A DNA stretch of 64,000 nt from Apricaphanius iberus (Eukaryota; Chordata; Actinopteri; Cyprinodontiformes; Aphaniidae). The stretch is from positions 2,356,001 to 2,420,000 of the forward strand of contig JAPXFQ010000364.1 of assembly GCA_028564705.1 (NCBI GenBank), in the 5' to 3' direction. The notes below the pieces were generated by a model, which saw only the letters and a list, made by a program, of their open reading frames with translations, searched no databases and was not told the DNA's origin. Shown piece by piece: positions 12,127 through 24,458 of this stretch (positions within the stretch are counted from its first letter, which is position 1; each line of letters begins with the position of its first letter). The translations under genes and the position numbers were made by a program.

Positions 12127-15100
12127 TTAAGTGAGGAGTTGAAATTGATCAAAAATACATTTAGTTTTTATAGCCTTTTTGTTATTTGAAGAGGAAATTG
12201 TGTTCATATATGAATTCAAATCCAGTATAAAAAGATTGTACTGTGGTTTCTTACGTATAACTTTACATTTGTGAATATGGTACTTGGACAGGAACAGAAT
12301 TAGATTAATAAGATAAAAACTGGAAGAGTCCTTTGGCTTGTAATCAGTGATGCCAAAAATGACATTTTTTAAATATAACAAAAAATCTGGCTTAATAGCC
12401 AGTGAGATCAAAGCAGTAATGTCTTTCCAAAAGTCTTTTGTGAACAGACAATCCCAAAAAAGATGGACAGTGGTCTCTGGGGAAAGATTACAAAAAGTGC
12501 ACAAAACATCGATGTCAAAGTTAAATCTTTTTTGAATACAGACTTTAGCAGGATAAAACCTCTGTATAATCTTAAAGGAAACTTCCTTAGTTTTATTGGT
12601 AATAAAGAATTTATTTGGTAAAGACCATATTTTTGTCCAATTAAGATCTTGCCAGAAGGCATTCCAGTAGCTAACACAAGAAGGGGTTGAAACCAGAGCT
12701 TGTTGTAGAATAGAACGAATTTTAGAATTAAACAATTGTTCTTTTGTGGTGAAACAAATTTGTCCAATGAAGGTTTGCTTTGGGTCTATGATGTCTTCAG
12801 ATCTAAAAAGAGAAGAGTCAAATCCTTTAAACAACATCAGAATAACTGTTGGAATTGCATGGGAAACTGTGCTGTATTCTTTTAAAGAAACAAAAATGCT
12901 GTACTGTTTAAGAAATTCTGGATATGTATATAAACAGCCTTTATTATTAAGCAATTGGGAAACATTCAGAATGCCTTTATCAAACCAGTTACGGAAAAAT
13001 AATGATTTGTTTTTATACAAAATATTACAGTTGTTCCAAATATAGTGTCTATGTGGAGAGAAGTTGTGCTTATACATCAAAGACCATGCTAATAATACTT
13101 GTTGGTGGAAGTTAGAGAGCTTGATTGGTATTTTTGAGATTTTGTAGTTACATATGAGGATGAATTGTAGGCCGCCAACATGTGAAAAAACATAGTTTGA
13201 AATAAAATTCCAAATAGAATTTGGGTTTTTACGGTAGGCTCTAAGCCACTTTGTTTTAAATGTATAATTTAGCGAATCAAAGTCTATAAAGCCTAAGCCA
13301 CCCGCTCTAATTTCATTTAAAACAACAGATTTTCGTAAATAGTGTGTTTTGTTCTTCCACATGAAATTAAATAACATTCGATCTACAGATTTACTTATGG
13401 ATTTGTCTACATACAAGGACTGGGAAGCATAAATTAATCTAGATAAACCTTCTGCTTTGGTGAGCAGTACTCGACCTCTCAGAGAAAGGTCTCTTTGTAA
13501 CCAACTATTCAAGATTTTTTTTGACTTTTCTATAATAGGTGTAAAGTTATCAATACTTCTATTCTTACTGTTTTTAGATATGGTAATACCTAAGTATCTT
13601 ACCGAATCTTTAACAGGGATGCCACAGATTGAAGAATAGGGACTTTCTTTGATTGACATCAGCTCGCATTTATTCAAGTTAAGAAAAAGACCAGAAGCTT
13701 TGGAAAAAGTTGTAATAATATTAATTGCAGGGGAGATCTGGGATACATTCCTTAAAAACAGAGCTGTATCATCAGCTAACTGACTAATGGTAATCTTATC
13801 TGCAATGGAGATTCCTTGTATAGTGCTGTTCTTGATTTGAATATTTAGAAATTCAGCGGCCAATAAAAACAGATATACAGAAAGTGGGCAACCCTGCCGA
13901 ACTCCTCGTTGGAGATTAAACCTGGGGGAGGTGCCTGTTGAGAGTTTAATCGAACTATTTCCACCTGCATACAAAGTATGCACACAATTATAGAAAAAAT
14001 TACCAAAGCCAAATTTTTTTAGCGTTGTAAATATAAATTCATGCTCGATGGTGTCAAACGCCTTATGAAAGTCCAGAAACAAAATAAAGCTATTGTCTTG
14101 TATAAGTTCAGAGTAATCTAGTATATCCATAATTAGTCTAAGATTGTTTGAGATGTGACGATTTTTCATAAAACCGGATTGGCATTCATCTATGAGTGAG
14201 TTTATTACTATTTTTATCCTATTAGCCAACACTATTGCGAAAATCTTGTAATCATTATTAAGCAGGGATATTGGTCGCCAGTTATCTAACAGAAGAGAAT
14301 CTTTATGCGGTTTAGGAACCAGAGTAATAACGGCTTGACGTAGGGTAGGGGGGAGAATAGTTTTTTGTATACTTTCTGTATAAACGGCCAGTAAAAAGGG
14401 AGTTAAGCTTACAATAAATTTTTGATAAAACTCAGATGTAAGCCCATCAGACCCCGGTGATCTGTTCAGTTTTAGCTGGCTTATGGCCTTTCTTACCTCA
14501 CTTAAATCTATTGGTCTATCACAGAAGGTAGCATCACTTTCAGTCAGCTCCTTGTTACTGGGAAGCGAATTGAAAAATTGGTTAGTTGTTTCCCTGCAGA
14601 AGCTAGATGAATAGAGATTACTGTAAAATTTAGAGCAAAAATTTGATATTTCTTTTGGATTTTCTACTACCAATCCATTTATTTTTAGCTGTCTGATAGA
14701 GTTACTTTTTGAACGTTCTTTTTCTAATCTGAAAAAATAGGCAGAATTTTGTTCTCCGTCTTCTAGCCATTGCTTACGCGAACGGACGTAAGCTCCCTCT
14801 GCTCTACTTTTATACATCTCATCAAGCTTAGATTGCATTTCTTCAAGCACTATTTTCTCATTCATGGTTAGGGAAGTAGAAGGTTTAGAAGATAAGAGTA
14901 ATTGTTTCCACTACTTTATTTTCTTCCTTTTTCCTATTCTTTGCCAAGTCACTACTAAATTTTCTAAACAATTTGGATACTTCATATTTTAATAATTCCC
15001 AATTAAGGCAAAAAGAGCTTTCTTTCAAAGCTTTACTCCAAAATTCCTTAATGAGAAGCTCCACTTTCGAACAAATTTCCTCATGTTTAACAACACTACT

Positions 15101-15858
15101 ATTAAGTTTCCAGTATGATGGCTTAGGAAAATTCAAGGTTGATCCTAAGGGGATAGAAATAAATACAGTTTTATGATCAGTTAAAGGAGAAGGTAGAATA
15201 TTTGAGGATGCATTACTGAAGTCGTTAGAAATGAGCCAATAATCAATTCTTGAACGACTTGTTAACGACTTGTTTGCCCATGTATACTCTCTTTGAAATG
15301 TATGCGTTTTTCTCCAAATATCTATTAATTTATATCTGTCAATAAAATGAACTAAGTAATCATTCTGAAGACTTTTATTTTTAGGTGGCCATCTATCTAT
15401 TAAGTTATTAAGAACAGTATTGAAATCCCCTCCTATAACAATGTTACTATTTGGATATTTAGTTAGAAAATAAAGTAAGCGGCCTTCTAATTTATCTATA
15501 AAAAAAGAATTTTCTGACTGATTATTGTAACCATAAAAATTTCCTATAATTATATTTTTATTTAGTGACTCTATTACTAGTATAATGTAGTGACCTTCAT
15601 CGTCTGTTTCAGAAGTTAAGACACGTCCATTAAAACGATTTTTAAAGACAGATACTCCAGCAGAGTGCTCTGTTCCATGTGACAGCCAAATGTCAGACCC
15701 CCACTGTGTTCGCCAGAAATTTAGATCTGTTGAAGTTGAATGAGACTCCTGGAGAAAACAAAAGTCTGTGTTCAGTTTCTTACAGTACAGAAAAATCGCT
15801 TTTCGCTTTAAGTGATTTCTAATGCCTCTCACATTTAAGGAAATAATGGATAGGGACA
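12127..15858 (-). pseudogene. LINE-1 ORF2: endonuclease/reverse transcriptase, one frameshift
   Basis: Two adjoining frames make one ORF2. The upstream frame (15858-14885) starts MSLSIISLNVRGIRNH and carries the APE-type endonuclease: QESHS, IGGDFN, SRIDYWLIS and the terminal DHKT. The downstream frame (14865-12127, 912 aa) carries the reverse transcriptase: GSDGLTSEFYQ, LDFHKAFDTIEH, RQGCPLS and the catalytic QLADDTALF. A C-terminal CCHC motif follows (CTFC with HLFWDC). The frames are offset at about 14885-14900, where the first ends in an early stop. All catalytic residues seem present, so this looks like a recent inactivation. ATG 15858 is chosen because upstream codons are TTG only. Confidence 0.88.
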
Positions 15859-16205
15859 TAAAAGAGAAAAAAAGAAAAAGGGGGATGAAAGACAAGAGTT
15901 AGAACCAAATATAACTTTTTGAAAAAGCTAGTCTTCTGGGACTAACAAACAAGTAAATTCTGGTAACCAGCCAACCCAAACACATTCTGAACAGTGTGGG
16001 GAGAAACTTTAAGCATAAATGGCTAAGTTTTTGAACTATGAAACAGTAACGGCATAAACTTTTCATACTTATCCATTTATTGCTAACCTGAGAGTAACAC
16101 TAGAATAGCTTATAGTAATCACTGGTAAAAGATGGATCAGAAATATAACTAATCATAAACACAAGTCACAGTGTTTTACCAGCGAGTTGGATTGATCCTT
16201 CTTTA
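15859..16205. other. LINE-1 inter-ORF region
   Basis: 347 bases between ORF1 and ORF2 of LINE-1 with no open frame of interest. Much shorter than the equivalent 905-base gap of LINE-3. Confidence 0.6.
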
Positions 16206-17135
16206 CTAAGGGAGGATTTCAGTTCCGTTCACAAAGGCCCGACTGCCTACAAAATATGCTCTCTTGTTTTCTTTTCTTGCCTTCTCTACTGCAGGCCATA
16301 ATTTCCGTCTTTTCTCTCGATCTTCGGCAGATAGGTCTTCTACAAACTTTAGTTTTCTTTCCTGCAGGAAAGAGGAGTGCTTGGCAGAGCGCCAAATAGC
16401 ATCCCGGTAAAACCGTAGGGCGAAGCGAATGATAATCCCTCTAGGACGTGCATCGCCGTCTTTCTTCGTCCCAAAGCGGTGCACCGCGTCGATCGCTCCT
16501 GGTAGCTCACCCCTCGCCTCTGGTAGCACAGCCTGGCAGATACTGATGGCCTCCCTCCGCACATCTTGGCCCTCCTTCTCCTCCAGTCCAAAAAGGCACA
16601 AGTTCCACCAGCGTGAGTAACTCTCAAGCTGGGTGAGGCGATTCTCATGCAATTCACATATTTTCTGACAGCCGTGTACTAACTTTTCACAGCATTCGAC
16701 TTTGTTTTTCAAATCCTTTAGATCAGCAAAGATGAACTCTAACGAGTCTTTTACACCTTCGATTTGTTTAGAGTTATCTTTGATCGCTTCTTTAGCCTCG
16801 GAGATAACAACAGAGTTTTTACTGACCATTTCTTCCAAGGCATCTGATCTGGTGTTTATGAGGGAGGTGAGCGATGCTAACTCAGAGAGGATGCTAGTTT
16901 CGGTGTCTTGTAGCTTCCTTTGCTTCTCTGCTGGCGGTTTGGAGGGGGTCACAGGTAGCGGACAGAACTCTGCTTCCATGTTCTCAGTAAAATCTGGGGC
17001 AATGTAGTCGTGCATATTGATAGTTTTTGCCGTTGAGCCAGTTGACTGAGCACGTGCAGAGCTCGCAGGTTTGCTAGTCGAGCCAGCTGAGGGTGGCTTA
17101 ATAGAGTCCAATTTTCTTCTTTCCGTACTTTTCAT
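16206..17135 (-). CDS. LINE-1 ORF1 protein, L1 ORF1p-like (309 aa)
   Basis: Intact frame from ATG at 17135. Residues 1-75 are a basic, Ser/Thr-rich leader. Residues about 80-170 form a heptad-like coiled coil. A folded half follows with RWWNLCLFGLEE, typical of the RRM start in L1-type ORF1 proteins, and then the C-terminal block with AIDAVHRFG, RGIIIRFALRFYRDAIW and RRKLWPAVEKARKE. The expected role is an RNA-binding trimeric chaperone that coats the LINE transcript; this is family knowledge. The closest relatives in the window are the ORF1 proteins of LINE-2 and LINE-3, which share the VDxVHRLG-like and KLWPLVEKARKE-like blocks. Confidence 0.85.
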   Translation of the reverse strand: MKSTERRKLDSIKPPSAGSTSKPASSARAQSTGSTAKTINMHDYIAPDFTENMEAEFCPLPVTPSKPPAEKQRKLQDTETSILSELASLTSLINTRSDALEEMVSKNSVVISEAKEAIKDNSKQIEGVKDSLEFIFADLKDLKNKVECCEKLVHGCQKICELHENRLTQLESYSRWWNLCLFGLEEKEGQDVRREAISICQAVLPEARGELPGAIDAVHRFGTKKDGDARPRGIIIRFALRFYRDAIWRSAKHSSFLQERKLKFVEDLSAEDREKRRKLWPAVEKARKENKRAYFVGSRAFVNGTEILP

Positions 17136-17290
17136 TGTTATCTGTGAAGTCCTCTGTCGTTTTCTTTTTAATCCAAAATGTTATATATATGCGTTGTATT
17201 GTAAATAACTCTCCTAAATCTGATATTGGTCGGCTGGTTGGACGGAGCTCCTAAGAGACGTCTGTTCTGGGCGCCATCTTGGAAAGCCTC

Positions 17291-17302
17291 TAATGCGGTG
17301 TA
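17291..17302. repeat. Target-site duplication of LINE-1, right copy
   Basis: Identical to 11947-11958 (taatgcggtgta). Host-side sequence between this point and 17400 is the remnant of the locus into which both LINE-1 and LINE-2 were inserted. Confidence 0.9.
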
Positions 17303-17400
17303 GCTTTGGTGTGGGTTAGGCTGTTTTCACATCAGGACCATTTAGGTCGACCTAACTGAGTTTTGGGTCCGAACACGGCGCGTGTGGACTAGTGTGAACA

Positions 17401-17414
17401 CGCCACTCGCATTC
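17401..17414. repeat. Target-site duplication of LINE-2, left copy
   Basis: cgccactcgcattc, directly before a poly(T) run of more than 20 bases. The same 14 bases recur at 22614-22627. Confidence 0.9.
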
Positions 17415-17416
17415 TT

Positions 17417-17449
<33 letters not shown>

Positions 17450-17665
17450 TTTATTGAAAAGTCAATTACTACAAAAACAGAATTGAACAACAAGAAGTAA
17501 CATGGGGGCTTTTAAAAAACAAAAAAAAACAAAAAAAAGCGGAGCACAAGTAAATTAATCAGGAATGACAGGAAGGACACTAAAAAAAAAAAGAAAAAAA
17601 AAAGAGACATTTGGTAAGCATATCACCAATTACATACATCATACTTCTCAAACAGTTTTACAGTT

Positions 17666-20600
17666 TTAAAGGCTTTGGAGTTGTTTGAGTTTTTTAATAG
17701 AGACAAAATATATTTTTATATCAGACAAGAAGAGAGGCAAAAAAGGTTTAGAGTTGGAGTATTTGCACTTGTGAAGGTAAAATTTAGCTAGGATGAATAT
17801 TAGGTTAATAACATAATATCTGCTGTCTTCATTATGTTCATAAAAGCCAAAGATAACATTTTTGAAAGAGAAAGATGCATTTGGGAGGATGTTTGTTTGC
17901 AAAAGTCTTAAAATCTCAAACCAAAATTTTTCCACATTAATACAAGACCAGAATAAATGAGCCAGAGTTTCAGGAAGACTGTTACAAAAAGAGCAGCTGG
18001 TGTCGATATCTTTTTGAACCTATGTGAAATGAACATTTTAGAGGGGTAATATTTATACAGAATTTTAAAAGAAATTTCTCTCATCTTATTAGTTAGAAAG
18101 TATCGATATGGTAAAGACCAAACCTTCTTCCAAGGTATATCGTTTACTAGACTATTCCAGTAGAACATAACATGAGGAGCAGAGGCATATAGTTGTTGAA
18201 AGAGCATTCTAATATTTTTGTTCTTAGATTTATTGACAGAGAGGCATATTTTACCAACATATGTTTGGGACGGATCTAAATGTGTGATAATGGGACCAGA
18301 GAGGGAGAAACTTCTCAGGAGCATTTTGATGCCAGAAGGAATCGATTCCACAACAATAGAAAATTCTGCAGGAGAAATAAGCACAGGATAATCTTTAATA
18401 AATTCATTGTAACTATATAATTGTCCATCAGGTTTGAACAGCTGAATGATTAGAGTAATGTTGTCATTGAACCAGTTTTCAAAAAAGATGCTCTTTCTCT
18501 TGTATGTAATGTCTCTATTGTTCCAGATATAACAGGTATGTGGCGAAAAGTTGTGCTTAAAAATAAGAGACCAGGCTAGTAACATTTGTCTATGAAAGTT
18601 TGACAGCTTTACAGGTATTTTGGAAATGCCATAGCTGCAGACCAAGAGAAACCCCAGGCCACCTATTTTGGAAAAAACATAGGAGGGGATGGCATTCCAT
18701 ATAGAGGATGGATTGAAGAAATAATGTTTAATCCAGTTTATTTTAAAAGTGTTGTTGAGGGTTGAAAAGTCTATATAGTTCATGCCACCACATTCTGTAG
18801 AGTTGATTAAAACTGACTTCTTGATACAGTGACATTTTCTTTTCCAGACAAAGTCTAATAGCATCTTATCAATCATTTTGAGGGTACGATTATCAATATA
18901 AAGAGATTGAGCTGCATAGGAGAGCCTGGATAAACCCTCGGCCTTTGAAAGAAGGATCCTGCCTTTTAAAGACAAGTCTCTCTGAAGCCATAAATTTAAT
19001 TTTCTTTGAGTTTTGTCAATAACAGGAGAGAAATTTATCGGACATCTAAGTTTAGGGTCTTTGGTTATTATAATTCCTAGATAAGTTACTTGATTTTTGA
19101 CTGGAATATTACAAATAGTTGAAGGGGGAGAATCTTTAACAGACATGAGCTCACATTTATTTAAGTTGAGACGGAGGCCAGAAGCTTCAGAGAAAAGATT
19201 AATTAAGTTTAAGGCGGCAGGGATTTGAGAGGCATCTTGTAAAAACAAGGTAGTGTCGTCAGCCAGCTGACTGATGATAATGTGTCTACCTGCAACTCTA
19301 ACACCATTCAGAGAGCTTTGAGTAATGTAGGTGGAAAGAAACTGAACTGCAATTAAAAATAAATAGGGAGATATTGGGCAACCCTGCCTGATGCCTCGTG
19401 ATAGGAAAAATCTTTGAGAAGTCCCAAATTTAAGTTTAATAGAGCTATTGTTGTTGTTATATAACGTTCTAATTGTGTTACAAAAATTGGTTCCAAAACC
19501 ACATTTTTCTAAGACTCTGAAAATAAAATGGTGCTCTACTGAATCAAAGGCTTTTTGAAAATCAAGAAACAAAATAAAGCTGTCTGTGTCAATAAGGTCA
19601 CTGTAGTCCAGAAGGTCTAAAACTAGTCTGATATTGTTAACAATGTGCCATTTTTTCATGAAGCCACTTTGGGTCTCATCAATAATGGAGTTTAAAATGT
19701 TTTTTATTCTATTGGCAAAAAGCAGGGCTAGGATTTTATAATCATTATTTAGAAGTGTTATTGGGCGCCAGTTATCAATGGAGAGAAGATCCTTTTTAGG
19801 TTTAGGAATTAGGGAAATGATACCTTGGGTCATTGACGAAGGGAGAGATCCATTAATAATGCTTTCCTTATAAACTTCTGTTAAAAATGGGGCTAACTGC
19901 TCAGAGAAGTTTTTATAAAGTTCTGCTGTTAGGCCGTCATTACCTGGAGACTTATTATTTTTAAGTTGTGATATGGTTCGATAAACTTCTTCAGGAGTGA
20001 CGGAACTCTCACATAAGTCTTTCCCATCATCATTGATCGATTTGAAGTGATGAATAGAGTCTAAAAAAGAGGAAGCAGTTTCATCACAATATCTAGATTT
20101 GTAAATATTTTCATAAAATTTTGCACAGTAAGCTGCTATCTTGGTAGGATCATCTGTTACTTCATTATCAATTTGTAAGCGCTCAATATGATTTTTAGAG
20201 CTGACTTTCTCCAGGCTGAAGAAGTATGAAGAATGTTGTTCTCCCTCTTCTATCCATTTACTACGAGACCTTATGAATGCACCCTCTGCCTTAAGTTTAT
20301 AAATGTCATCCAACTTATTTTTAAGCCTGTGGTATTCATAAGTATCAGTGTCTGATAAGTTTGTCTGTTGAGTTAAAGATGACAGTCTGACAAGTATGTC
20401 AGCTTCTTCTGCCCTTCTGCTTTTTGCCAGATTGCTGCCAAACTGTCTGAAAAATATACCCATTTCAAATTTGCATAGTTCCCAATTACAACCAAATTTA
20501 TTTTCCACTTTTGCTTTAGCCCAAAATTTCCTAATTAGATTGCCGACAACGGCATTGACTTCTGAAAGCTTAAGAAGAGAATTATTGAGTTTCCATAGCG

Positions 20601-21331
20601 AGGCCTTTTTGACAGAGTTACAAGAGAGTGTGACAGAGATATTAATTGCTTTATGATCAGTCAGGGGGCAAATAATAATATTGGAAGAAATATTGCTGTT
20701 AATTAAACATTTAGAAAGTAACCAATAATCTATTCTGGACCGTCGCGAGCCGTCTTTGTTTGTCCATGTGTAGGAGCCAACCTCTGGATTTTGTTCTCTC
20801 CAGATATCTGCCAGGGAGAATGTGTCCATGAAAATTTTTAAGCGAGGATTAGTTGAAGCTGTGCTTCGGGGTGGCCATCTGTCTATTCTATTATCTATAG
20901 CTATATTAAAATCCCCTCCTATAATAATTCCAGCATTGGGGTATGTTTTAAGCCAGTGTGAAATTTTGTTTTCCAATAAATCAAAGAAAGTGTTCATCTC
21001 CGAGGGAGCATTATAACCATATAGATTAACCAGTATTAGTGTGGTCTGATTAATTGTAATTATCAATAAGCAGAAATGTCCTAAAGGATCAGAGTCAGCA
21101 ACCAAACCTGTTTTTGAGGATACCAACACCAGCTGAGCGATCTATACCATGAGAGAACCAGACATTATTTCCCCACTGGGATTTCCAAAAATTTACATCC
21201 GTTTTAAGATAGTGACATTCCTGGAAAAAAACAAAATCAGTTTTGTGCCCTTTTGCAAACAAAAATAAAGCTTTTCTTTTAACAATATTTCTAAGCCCCC
21301 TTACATTAACAGAGAATAACGATAATGACAT
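17666..21331 (-). pseudogene. LINE-2 ORF2: endonuclease/reverse transcriptase, two frameshifts
   Basis: ATG at 21331 opens MSLSLFSVNVRGLRN. A frameshift near 21110 passes into the long frame ending at 17908. That frame carries the rest of the endonuclease (IIGGDFNIAIDNRIDRWPP, SRIDYWLLS, DHKAINISV) and the reverse transcriptase (GNDGLTAELYK, LDFQKAFDSVEH, RQGCPISPYLF, QLADDTTLFL). A second frameshift near 18010 moves the C-terminal zinc-binding and tail segment into the frame ending at 17666 (EKFWFEILRLL onward). It needs both proteins repaired to move, so it is a dead copy. Confidence 0.85.
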
Positions 21332-21559
21332 AACAAACAAGAACAGTGGAGAAAAAAAAAATATATATAAAGTATTAGCTCAAGTTGAATGAACTATTCT
21401 AAAATAGGATTTAGTAACCACACAAACCAAGGGCTCTGCTGACCGTGTTGTCAGAATTAAGGTGCAAAGGTAAAGTAACTTAACTCAGGTTATTTTAGCC
21501 CGTATGTATGTCTTTAGGCAGTTTTTACCCATTATCAGTAACTTGGGTGATACTCACAG

Positions 21560-22407
21560 TTAATGTATGATAAGTTCATGAGTCATTAACAGAGATCCGT
21601 TTGCCGTTAATGACGGCAAGTGCTCCTCGAAGCCGGCCTTTTTTCCTTCTTTTCTTGCCTGCTCCACCAGAGGCCAGAGTTTGTTTCTGGCTTCCTTGGT
21701 GCTTTGAGTAAGATCTTCCAGGATCCGGACCTTCCTCTGCCTGAGCACGGTTGAAGTACGGGCATCCCTCCATATTTTGTCCCGGTGAAACCGAGAGATG
21801 AACTGCACGATGATGCGCCGAGAAGATTTTGACTTATCCGATCGCGGACCCAACCTGTGAGCTATGTCCACCGAGAGGGGAAGCTGGTCTGCGATGTCCG
21901 GGGAGACTGCACTGAAGAGGTCGATCACAAGTTTTTTAACATTCTCACCGGAGCTCTCCTCTAGACCGGCCACTCTAAGATTCCACCTCCTCTGGTACGA
22001 GTCCATTTCTTCTACCTTATTCCGAAGAGTAGCATTCTCCTTCTGCAGTGAAGAAACCCTCGACTCAATATTTTCCATTTTCTCCGATACATCGTCCATA
22101 TGCTTAGCCAAAGACTGCAAAGAGTCGACGACATCTTTAATAGAGGCGCTATTAGCTTTAACGGCAGTTTCCACGTGCACCATCACTCTTCTTGCATTTT
22201 TTCTATGCGTAGCATCACAGCTAGCATAGCCGGCGGAGCTTCGGGAGTCTTCACGCTTGGCTTGGGTTTCTTTGCTGGGCGGTTATCAGGAGTTGCGGGG
22301 AGTGGAGTGAATTCCGAATCTTTGTCCGTAAAAGTGGGTTCCAATGATCTTCTGGCATAGGAGTGTATTGTGTCTCGAATATCATCGCTGTGCTCCATGC
22401 TTTCCAT
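21560..22407 (-). pseudogene. LINE-2 ORF1, one frameshift
   Basis: The first frame starts MESMEHSDDIRD (ATG 22407) and runs to about 22183 with a Pro/Lys-rich leader. The second frame (22183-21560) contains a long coiled coil (MENIESRVSSLQKENATL), then RRWNLRVAGLEE, VDIAHRLGP, RRIIVQFISRFHRDKIW and NKLWPLVEQARKE. The frames are offset by one shift near 22190. Same architecture as the LINE-1 and LINE-3 ORF1 proteins. Confidence 0.8.
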
Positions 22408-22613
22408 CCTCGTGGGAGCAAAAGTATGCAAGAATTAGAAAAAGAAATGATTTTTTTCATAAAAGTACCAAAAAGTTATGGGAAAAGACGTTTCAGTCAC
22501 TATGCGGGCAGTTTAGGGATCTTTTTGACCACCAAAGTGGGCAAAAACAAAGTTTGTCAGCAGAGCTTCGACCTTAAGATGTTACGCAGACGCCATCTTG
22601 GCCTCCTCGCCCT

Positions 22614-22627
22614 CGCCACTCGCATTC
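22614..22627. repeat. Target-site duplication of LINE-2, right copy
   Basis: Identical to 17401-17414 (cgccactcgcattc). The host sequence continues to about 22880 without a recognisable gene. Confidence 0.9.
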
Positions 22628-22880
22628 GTAGTCGACGTAACTCCCCCACTCTCGGAGCTCCCAGAGATGTGGGTCAATTATGAATATTTGGAATATGTCA
22701 AATACATATTCCGTTTTTTCTCTGTTTATCCAGTGGGCAGCACAGTAACCTGTAGGCGCAGGCTAACACACAGCAGAAAACAAACGCACCCTAAAGCAGG
22801 CTGCAACCATATTAGGAGAACTCTCATTCTATTGGCTGGAACAGTTGCTACGCAATGACACTTCTCGATCTGCGAGCGAC

Positions 22881-23323
22881 TGTGACAGTGTGGAGGTCCT
22901 GTCACTGTGGCTCCGATAGATCACGTGCCCTGGCTGCTTGGCCACGGGGATTCCCTTTGGCTGACTGGTTAGTGCACATGACTTTCACCTGGGAGTCATG
23001 GGATCAAATCCCGCCCCCTCATTGTACCTCGTTGTGTACCTCGCCACATTTGGCGTTGCTGGCAGGATCCATGTGAGACTGGTAATAAGTCCATGGATTC
23101 AAAATTGGTGGCACCCTGCACGGGAGCACGAGGACGTGCTTGTGATAAGAGGGGGAGAGATGTGACAGTGTGGAGGTCCTGTCACTGTGGCTCCGATATA
23201 TCACGTGCCCTGGCTGCTTGGCCACAGGGATTCCCTTTGGCTGACTGGTTAGTGCACATGACTTTCACCTGGGAGTCGTGGGATCAAATCCCGCCCAGGC
23301 CCTCGTTGTGTACCTTGCCACAC
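22881..23323 (+). repeat. Tandem tRNA-like SINE units (280-bp period)
   Basis: Two head-to-tail units start with tgtgacagtgtggaggtcct at 22881 and 23161. The second is cut short at the LINE-4 target site. Each contains a tRNA-like pol III promoter pair: an A-box-like ggctgactggttagtgc and a B-box-like ggatcaaatcc (23001-23011 and 23281-23291). A third, diverged copy lies on the minus strand within 61480-61640. A tRNA-derived SINE is the likeliest identity; a satellite built from one is the alternative. Confidence 0.6.
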
Positions 23324-23338
23324 GACCACACAGAATCC
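23324..23338. repeat. Shared target word, copy 1 (before LINE-4)
   Basis: gaccacacagaatcc. Identical 15-mers occur at 25620-25634 and 33849-33863, bracketing LINE-4 and then LINE-3. Confidence 0.9.
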
Positions 23339-23350
23339 ATGCTATTCTCA

Positions 23351-24217
23351 TAACTTTTCTCCACACAAGAGTATTATCTGGAATAATGAATATATAACTC
23401 TTAAGAGAAAATCTATTTTTAAGCAAAACTGGATCGATAAAAATATTACATATGTTTCTGATATCTTTGACGATAAAGGTACCCTTCTAGATTATGATAA
23501 ATTCTTAAGTTCTAAATGCTTTCCTGTTACTTTTAAAGAATTTAGCAGCGTAATTAATGCTCTTCCCTCAGGTTTAATTCAACTATTTACCTCACACATA
23601 CAGTATCAAACTAAAACTATAATAGAACCTCTCTTAAAAATTAATGGTATTGACTTATTAAAATGCAGCAACAAACACATTCGCAACACCCTTTTTGAGA
23701 AAAGATTTATCACTCCTAAAGGTATAAGCCACTGGAATAAAGTATTAAATAATATAAGTTGGAAAAAAACATGGTTAATCCCTGAAAAATTTTGTATTAA
23801 TAATAAAATCAAAGAAATTCACAAAAAAATCTTATATAATATTTACCCAACTAATTTATACTTATCCAACTTCACTGACATAAATGATACCTGTACCTTT
23901 TGCAACGACTCTCCCGAATCAGTATGCCATCTTTTCTTTTATTGTAAATTCTCCCTTAATTTGTGGCACCATTTACAAAAAATTATAAATGATAAATTAA
24001 ATATCAACTACATTCTAACCTTAAAACATATCATTACAATTTCTGAACTTAATGATAAAAAAATAGAAAATACTATTAATTTATTGCTCCTTTACACAAA
24101 GTACTTTATACATTCATGTAAAGTCAAAAAAAGAATCCCCAATTTTATTAGTCTTAAATTGGAATTATCTAAATTTATTCAGTCCCTTAAACATGTTGAT
24201 ACATCTAAAGCAAAATA
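23351..24217 (+). pseudogene. LINE-4 ORF2 C-terminal fragment
   Basis: An open frame without its own start, aligned with the C-terminal third of LINE-3 ORF2. It begins near IIWNNEYITLKRKSIF, continues through SHWNKVLNNISWKKTWLIP, the zinc-binding CTFCNDSPESVCHLFFYC, and FIHSCKVKKRIPNF. It is broken after SLKHVDTSKAKY by the Penelope-like insert and finishes after it at about 25333-25375. No polymerase or endonuclease domain is left. Confidence 0.75.
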
Positions 24218-24220
24218 TCT

Positions 24221-24436
24221 CAAGGAAATTTCAATCAAACGCAACTGGACTAATTTGTCTTGGAAGACATTTCACCTCTTATCCAAGAGGCTTCATCAGT
24301 TCATGCTCGCCGCTGACCAGGCTGGGACTGGTCCAACTAACTGGTGTGGAGACTCAGCTATTTAACCTCTTGAACAAGAATCATTATGTCATTGGATCCT
24401 TTGTGCTCCATGTCTTAACGACGGTCGTTGGTGTGC
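24221..24436 (-). repeat. Inverted arm (left) of the Penelope-like fragment
   Basis: Reverse complement of 25064-25290 with few differences. Read on the minus strand it contains CTGATGA (24293-24299), a 6-bp hairpin and GAAA (24270-24273), the conserved pieces of a hammerhead core. Confidence 0.8.
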
Positions 24437-24458
24437 TGGGTTCCCAGACACATATGGA

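Larger units (their letters stand above)
11959..17290 (-). mobile_element. LINE-1: full-length L1/Tx1-type retrotransposon (5.3 kb)
   Basis: A complete two-ORF non-LTR element on the minus strand, bounded by a perfect 12-base duplication. From its 5' end (17290): short 5' UTR with CCAAGATGGCG at 17272-17282, ORF1 (17135-16206), a 347-base inter-ORF gap, ORF2 (15858-12127), a short 3' UTR with AATAAA (11985-11990) and a poly(A) run. It lies about 0.7 kb upstream of gpa33 copy 1, same orientation. Apart from one frameshift in ORF2 it appears undamaged, which suggests a fairly young insertion. Confidence 0.92.
17415..22613 (-). mobile_element. LINE-2: full-length L1/Tx1-type retrotransposon (5.2 kb)
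   Basis: A second complete element of the LINE-1 type, clearly related but from a different subfamily. From the 5' end (22613): CCAAGATGGCG at 22591-22601, ORF1 (22407-21560, frameshifted), ORF2 (21331-17666, frameshifted at least twice), an A/T-rich 3' UTR ending in AATAAAGC, then poly(A). A perfect 14-base duplication brackets it. It inserted only about 100 host bases from LINE-1. Confidence 0.92.

Noticed and set aside
23001..23011. Functional tRNA gene suggested by the B-box-like ggatcaaatcc
   Set aside because: No complete cloverleaf or acceptor stem is visible; the unit is repeated in tandem, as for a tRNA-derived repeat.
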